Shown piece after piece: positions 1 through 2,612 of a stretch of 5,534 nt of DNA. Position 1 is the stretch's first letter. Every line of letters begins with the position of its first letter. The DNA comes from Moorena producens 3L. Lineage in GTDB: Bacteria > Cyanobacteriota > Cyanobacteriia > Cyanobacteriales > Coleofasciculaceae. Under the pieces are notes generated by a model. The model searched no databases. It was not told the DNA's origin and was given only the letters and a program-made list of their open reading frames with translations. The position numbers were made by a program, and so were the translations under genes. The stretch covers positions 1 through 5,534 of the forward strand of contig NZ_GL890936.1 of assembly GCF_000211815.1 (NCBI RefSeq), given 5' to 3'.

Positions 1-129
1 GTTGCATTAACGCAAGGTGTGGTAAGGGTGTTAAGTGTGGTGGTCAGAAAAACTATTGCACTGTCGCAATTAAGTCTTGAGTCTTGATTGCTATTGGGTT
101 TTCTAGTAAGGGTGAAATACATCTATTTA

Positions 130-220
130 TTGGCTGCTCCCTACTCCCTACTCCCTGTTCACTGTTACCTGTTCCCTGTTCCCTACTAACTGATAGCTGA
201 CAGCTGACGGCTGACAGCTG
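130..220. repeat. Heptanucleotide tandem array (STRR-like), about 13 units
   Basis: The stretch divides without indels into 7-base units: ttggctg, ctcccta twice, ctccctg, ttcactg, ttacctg, ttccctg, ttcccta, ctaactg, atagctg, acagctg, acggctg, acagctg. Neighbouring units differ by one to three bases, so the motif drifts from a CTCCCTA type to an ACAGCTG type. Heptameric short tandem repeats (STRR) are well known in intergenic DNA of filamentous cyanobacteria. No coding or structural role can be read from it. Confidence 0.8.
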
Positions 221-225
221 AATAC

Positions 226-287
226 TTACAAAAAAATTCGGTCAAGTTTTGGTTAATTCCAATGCTTGACCGAATTATTTTTTGTAA
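226..287. repeat. 62-bp inverted-repeat element, candidate bidirectional terminator
   Basis: The ends are TTACAAAAAA at 226-235 and its complement at 278-287. Inside them are perfect 11-bp arms ATTCGGTCAAG (236-246) and CTTGACCGAAT (265-275). The 18-nt loop holds a further TTGG (249-252)/CCAA (259-262) pair. Each strand carries a T-rich tract just after the strong stem, seven T on the minus strand and ATTATTTTTT on the plus strand. That fits a bidirectional intrinsic terminator, perhaps for the minus-strand gene ending at 428 and for a gene left of the window. The stem is less GC-rich than usual, so a small MITE-like element is the alternative. Confidence 0.55.
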
Positions 288-394
288 TAGTCAACAACCC
301 TAGAGTCCTTGACTATGTGTTCACCAAATCAACAACATACAAACTTAGGTCTTAGACTTCAGACTTCGTAATTTCTCCTGAGTTTTGACCTGTA

Positions 395-416
395 GCCAGG
401 GATGCAAATCCCTGGC
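395..416. terminator. Perfect 9-bp hairpin just after the minus-strand gene
   Basis: GCCAGGGAT (395-403) and ATCCCTGGC (408-416) form a perfect 9-bp stem around a 4-nt loop. The loop is GCAA, a GNRA tetraloop, if transcribed left to right, and TTGC on the other strand. It starts 11 nt beyond the stop codon of the minus-strand gene, where a 3' stem-loop would be expected. No T-run follows on that strand, so it may protect an mRNA end rather than terminate transcription. It could instead be a dispersed intergenic hairpin. Confidence 0.4.
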
Positions 417-427
417 AAGTTGCTATC

Positions 428-717
428 TTAATCTACCGACAGATGTCGAATCAAAATACTGATCACCTCACCAGGATTTCCGGTAGGTTGAGGAGTGCTC
501 CACTCATGAACTTGGGCGTAGCCACGGCTATAAAGATTATAGATTGTGACCCGCACGGTTTTGGGAGAACCGATCCATATATGTTTGATTTGCTCCCGTC
601 CTGGCTGGGGTTGGCCAAATAATTCAGGGAGATTAGGATTGTTGGGATTATACTCAAAAATTTGGGAGAAAGTTTTTCGATGTCCATAATGTTTTTTTTG
701 TGTTGTATTGGCGACAT
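428..717 (-). CDS. Unknown 96-residue protein requiring a -1 frameshift at A8
   Basis: Translation from ATG 717 gives MSPIQHKK and then reaches a run of eight A (T8 at 692-699 on the plus strand). Without a shift the frame continues to a stop at 463-465 (84 residues) with little protein-like character. With a -1 shift at the run, or one added A, reading enters a frame ending in TAA at 430-428. That frame contains IWIGSPKTVRVTIYNLY (47-63), YAQVHEWS (67-74) and a C-terminus ISILIRHLSVD. It looks like a beta-rich, hydrophilic domain and contains no ATG of its own after the run, so it depends on the upstream start. The bases A_AAA_AAC at 697-691 have the form of a -1 slippery heptamer in the zero frame. 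I do not recognise the family, and see no signal peptide or membrane segment. A disrupted gene or a homopolymer sequencing error would look the same. Confidence 0.55.
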
Positions 718-721
718 TTTT

Positions 722-751
722 ATGGTAATAAATAATTATTTATTTTGTCAA
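722..751 (-). promoter_or_regulatory. Possible promoter with palindromic spacer for the minus-strand gene
   Basis: On the minus strand a consensus TTGACA (751-746) is followed 18 nt later by TACCAT (727-722), a 4/6 match to a -10 box. Between them lies the perfect 18-bp palindrome AATAAATAATTATTTATT (727-744), which could be an operator. The -10 is only 4 nt before ATG 717, so a transcript from it would be almost leaderless, which weakens the call. The region is extremely AT-rich and chance matches are likely. Confidence 0.3.
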
Positions 752-837
752 GTATTTTTCATTTTTTTTTATAAAGGGGGTATAAATATCAAATTTTTGA
801 TTAGTTTTTTTTTTGTTTTTTTTGGTTAATTAAAAAT

Positions 838-878
838 AGCGATCGCATTAAAATTGAGACCGTAATCATGCGATCGCT
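838..878. repeat. Inverted pair of HIP1 octamers
   Basis: AGCGATCGCAT (838-848) and ATGCGATCGCT (868-878) are perfect 11-bp inverted arms, each centred on the cyanobacterial HIP1 palindrome GCGATCGC, with a 19-nt spacer. Because each HIP1 is itself palindromic, the flanking A/AT and AT/T bases are what make the pair an extended inverted repeat. It could fold into a stem-loop, or simply be two HIP1 sites close together. Confidence 0.6.
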
Positions 879-882
879 TAGC

Positions 883-905
883 GGCTGATATCATCGCCTT
901 TTTTT
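883..905 (+). terminator. Weak candidate rho-independent terminator
   Basis: GGC-t-GAT, loop ATC, ATC-GCC (883-898) forms a six-pair stem with one bulged T and is followed directly by seven T (899-905). The shape fits an intrinsic terminator on the plus strand. However, no plus-strand gene is seen upstream in this window, and the stem is short. Confidence 0.25.
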
Positions 906-936
906 AGGGATTATGAATTAGGGATTATGAATTAGA
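905..936. repeat. 14-bp direct tandem repeat (two copies)
   Basis: The unit tagggattatgaat occurs twice in perfect tandem (905-918, 919-932), and tag at 933-935 begins a third. It can also be read as alternating heptamers (tagggat/tatgaat). Part of this sequence recurs at 1661-1675. Confidence 0.75.
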
Positions 937-1016
937 GTAATGGTGTTAGATTGGGGGAGTCCTTTCCCGTAGTGCCTCCTACATACCATCGCTTTCCATA
1001 GCATTTCTTTACCAAG

Positions 1017-1197
1017 GGGTAAAGTCGGAAAATCGATCTAGAAAGTCCCCCTTATTAAGGGGGATAATGGGGGATCTAAACCCGGAAGCAGATCCGAAAA
1101 GCTCGATCCTCCCAGCCCGCTGTGATCATTGGGTAAAGTCGGAAAATCGATCTAGAAAGTCCCCCTTATTAAGGGGGATAATGGGGGATCTAAACCC
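1017..1197. repeat. Two perfect 67-bp copies of a palindromic repeat, 114-bp period
   Basis: Positions 1017-1083 and 1131-1197 are identical over 67 bp. Each copy holds aatcgatctagaaag, then the hairpin CCCCCTTA-T-TAAGGGGG (1047-1063 and 1161-1177), then gataatgggggatctaaaccc. The 47-bp spacer (1084-1130) contains ctcgatcctcccagccc, a decayed version of the start of the downstream array unit. The period of 114 bp matches that array. These copies therefore look like the left-hand outpost of the same repeat family. No terminal site duplication or transposase gene is visible. Confidence 0.85.
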
Positions 1198-1229
1198 ATG
1201 CAAAAAACCACAAAATCGATTAGTTTTAA

Positions 1230-1613
1230 ATGTGCGATCGCCAACAAAGACAATTCCATCTTCCTTATAATTACAAGTTAGTAAGCAGAGCTAGAGGATT
1301 AAGGAAAACTATGACCCCAGTCGAGAAAAAGCTGTGGTCTTGCTATTTGAAAAATTTTCAGTTTAGAGTCTTGCGACAAAGACCAATAGCGAATTTTATT
1401 GTTGACTTTTATTGTGCTGCTTTAAAATTAGTTATTGAAGTTGATGGGGATTCTCATTATACAGAATCTGGCCAAGCTTATGACGAAGAAAGAACTCACA
1501 TTCTTGAAGGTTATGGATTAAAAGTAATTCGATTTACCAATGATGAAGTATTGCATAATTTTGAAGCAGTGTGCGATCGGATCAGCAGTGAGCTTCCCCC
1601 TAGCACAACCTAG
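1230..1613 (+). CDS. DUF559 family endonuclease-like protein
   Basis: This 127-residue protein matches the DUF559 pattern, a small single-domain family with a predicted PD-(D/E)XK, Vsr-like nuclease fold. The order is an N-terminal helix pair (LVSRARGLRKTMTPVEKKLW, 17-36), then RVLRQRPIANFIVDFYC (46-62), LKLVIEVDGDSH (65-76), DEERTHILEGYGLKVIRF (85-102) and NDEVLHNFEAV (104-114). The likely active-site acids are D59, E70 and D72, with H76 and R88 also at conserved positions. Length is normal and nothing appears missing. ATG 1230 follows a TAA at 1227 directly and overlaps a HIP1 site (1234-1241), with no Shine-Dalgarno sequence. ATG 1311 (M28) has a good AAGGA five bases upstream. I prefer 1230 because the ARxLRKxMTP helix belongs to the domain. 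The DNA target and cellular role are unknown. It lies between two blocks of the same repeat family. Confidence 0.9.
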   Translation: MCDRQQRQFHLPYNYKLVSRARGLRKTMTPVEKKLWSCYLKNFQFRVLRQRPIANFIVDFYCAALKLVIEVDGDSHYTESGQAYDEERTHILEGYGLKVIRFTNDEVLHNFEAVCDRISSELPPSTT

Positions 1614-1732
1614 AGCTGTTTCAAAATTCAATAAGTTGCGGCTCTTTGGTGAGTATCAAATTTTTTTAGGGATTAGGATAATAGAGTTAGATTGGGGGAG
1701 TGGAATCGCGCTTTTTATACCATTTTCTAGTG
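1614..1732. other. Intergenic spacer with a copy of the sequence found at 899-960
   Basis: After the nuclease stop codon, TTTTTTTAGGGATTA (1661-1675) and GTTAGATTGGGGGAGT (1686-1701) repeat exactly the sequences at 899-913 and 945-960 upstream of the gene. They are separated by 10 bases here and 31 bases there. No convincing terminator hairpin is seen. The nuclease gene is thus flanked by a short direct duplication about 760 bp apart. Confidence 0.65.
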
Positions 1733-2535
1733 CGATCCCCCCCAGCCCCCCTTAATAAGGGGGGAGTCCGGAAATCGATCTAGTTTGTGCCCCTTATTAA
1801 GGCAGACCAAGGGGGGAGTAAGCTCTTTCTCTCCCATTTCCTAACTCGATCCCCCCCTGCCCCCCTTAATAAGGGGGGAGTCCGGAAATCGATCTAGTTT
1901 GTGCCCCTTATTAAGGCAGACCAAGGGCGGAGTAAACTCTTTCTCTCCCATTTCCTCACTCGATCCCCCCCTGCCCCCCTTATTAAGGGGGGAGTCCGGA
2001 AATCGATCTAGTTTCTCTCCCTTCCGCCCAAATAACTAAGGGCGGAGTAAACTCAAAGAGTTCCCTTTCCTAACTCGATCCCCCCCTGCCCCCCTTATTA
2101 AGGGGGGAGTCCGGAAATCGATCTAGTTTCTCTCCCTTCCGCCCAAATAACTAAGGGCGGAGTAAACTCAAAGAGTTCCCTTTCCTAACTCGATCCCCCC
2201 CTGCCCCCCTTATTAAGGGGGGAGTCCGGAAATCGATCTAGTTTGTGCCCCTTATTAAGGCAGACCAAGGGCGGAGTAAACTCTTTCTCTCCCATTTCCT
2301 AACTCGATCCCCCCCTGCCCCCCTTAATAAGGGGGGAGTCCGGAAATCGATCTAGTTTCTCTCCCTTCCGCCCAAATAACTAAGGGCGGAGTAAACTCAA
2401 AGAGTTCCCTTTCCTAACTCGATCCCCCCCTGCCCCCCTTATTAAGGGGGGAGTCCGGAAATCGATCTAGTTTGTCCCCCTTCCGCCCAAAGAACTAAGG
2501 GGGGAGTCCGGAAATTGATCTAGAAAGTCCCCCTT
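1733..2535. repeat. Satellite-like array, seven 114/115-bp units of two spacer types
   Basis: Units begin with cgatccccccc at 1733, 1847, 1961, 2076, 2191, 2305 and 2420, so steps are 114, 114, 115, 115, 114 and 115 bp. Each unit has a conserved core of about 55 bp: a hairpin CCCCCCTTA-N-TAAGGGGGG with a one-base centre (A in units 1, 2, 6; T in 3, 4, 5, 7), then agtccggaaatcgatctag. The second half comes in two kinds. Type A (units 1, 2, 5) begins tttgtgccccttattaaggc. Type B (units 3, 4, 6) begins tttctctcccttccgccc and pairs CCGCCC with GGGCGG. Unit 7 has a hybrid half. Units 3 and 4 are identical. Core edges aactcgatc and gatctagtt are near-inverted (8/9). The two step lengths and stop codons in each unit exclude a repeated protein. 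Confidence 0.9.
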
Positions 2536-2560
2536 ATTAAGGGGGATTTAGGGGGATCAA
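2498..2560. repeat. Terminal element of the array, related to the 67-bp repeats
   Basis: The array ends in aaggggggagtccggaaattgatctagaaagt, then CCCCCTTA-T-TAAGGGGG (2529-2545), then atttagggggatca. TGATC at 2516-2520 and GATCA at 2555-2559 are inverted around the hairpin. The gatctagaaagtccccctta part is the same as in the copies at 1017-1197, not as in the array units. The same variant therefore sits at both outer sides of the nuclease/array block. Confidence 0.75.
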
Positions 2561-2572
2561 ATCTCCCTAAAT

Positions 2573-2581
2573 TGCTATAAT
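2573..2581 (+). promoter_or_regulatory. Extended -10 promoter candidate for the NACHT gene
   Basis: TGCTATAAT is a perfect extended -10 (TGnTATAAT). It ends 31 nt before ATG 2613 and predicts a leader of roughly 25 nt. No good -35 box is present at 17 nt upstream, where the last repeat element (up to 2559) lies; extended -10 promoters often do without one. The position right after the array suggests the repeats border or influence this promoter. Confidence 0.5.
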
Positions 2582-2612
2582 TAAACTAATCGAACATAAC
2601 TACCTATAAATT

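Larger units (their letters stand above)
1..427. other. Gene-free repeat-rich intergenic region
   Basis: No open frame with protein-like composition is visible on either strand. Positions 1-129 show no recognisable element beyond a small heptamer echo (aagtctt/gagtctt/gattgct, 72-92). The rest holds the heptamer array, the inverted-repeat element and the hairpin listed separately. A second short heptamer-phased run (acttagg/tcttaga/cttcaga/cttcgta) lies at 343-370. Confidence 0.6.
718..1229. other. AT-rich then repeat-rich intergenic region without genes
   Basis: Positions 718-840 are very AT-rich, with T10 (805-814) and T8 (816-823) runs separated by one G. Positions 838-936 hold a HIP1 inverted pair, a candidate terminator and a 14-bp tandem repeat. 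From 1017 on, two copies of a repeat related to the large downstream array fill the space up to the nuclease gene. Frames open across 1067-1270 are made of repeat sequence and are not protein-like. Confidence 0.6.

Noticed and set aside
519..530. TAGCCACGGCTA inverted repeat as a second REP-like insertion
   Set aside because: It encodes native-looking residues (LYSRGYA) in the -1 frame of the minus-strand gene, and its similarity to the element at 4776-4802 is weak.
463..690. Zero-frame continuation of the minus-strand gene to a stop at 463-465
   Set aside because: After the A8 run this frame reads with poor protein character, while the -1 frame is clearly protein-like and ends close to a hairpin. 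It is kept only as a possible short product.
1016..1083. G-quadruplex potential of the G5/G6 runs
   Set aside because: Each unit has only one or two long G runs close together, always facing a complementary C run, so a hairpin is far more likely than an intramolecular quadruplex.
1067..1270. Open frame of 67 codons on the plus strand
   Set aside because: It is translated from the duplicated 67-bp repeat (the same peptide motif appears twice) and overlaps the nuclease start in another frame.
1540..1755. Open frame of 71 codons overlapping the end of the nuclease gene
   Set aside because: It is out of frame with the DUF559 gene, runs into repeat sequence and has no start signal.
1733..2535. 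CRISPR array
   Set aside because: Units are 114/115 bp and the supposed spacers are themselves repeated in two types; no cas gene is present and the core is much longer than a CRISPR repeat.
1733..2535. Repeat-encoded protein
   Set aside because: Unit lengths of 114 and 115 bp break the frame and each unit carries stop codons such as the TAA within ttattaa.
1017..2560. Insertion sequence or transposon
   Set aside because: No transposase, no clear terminal repeats bounding the whole block and no target duplication could be defined; DUF559 is not a transposase family.
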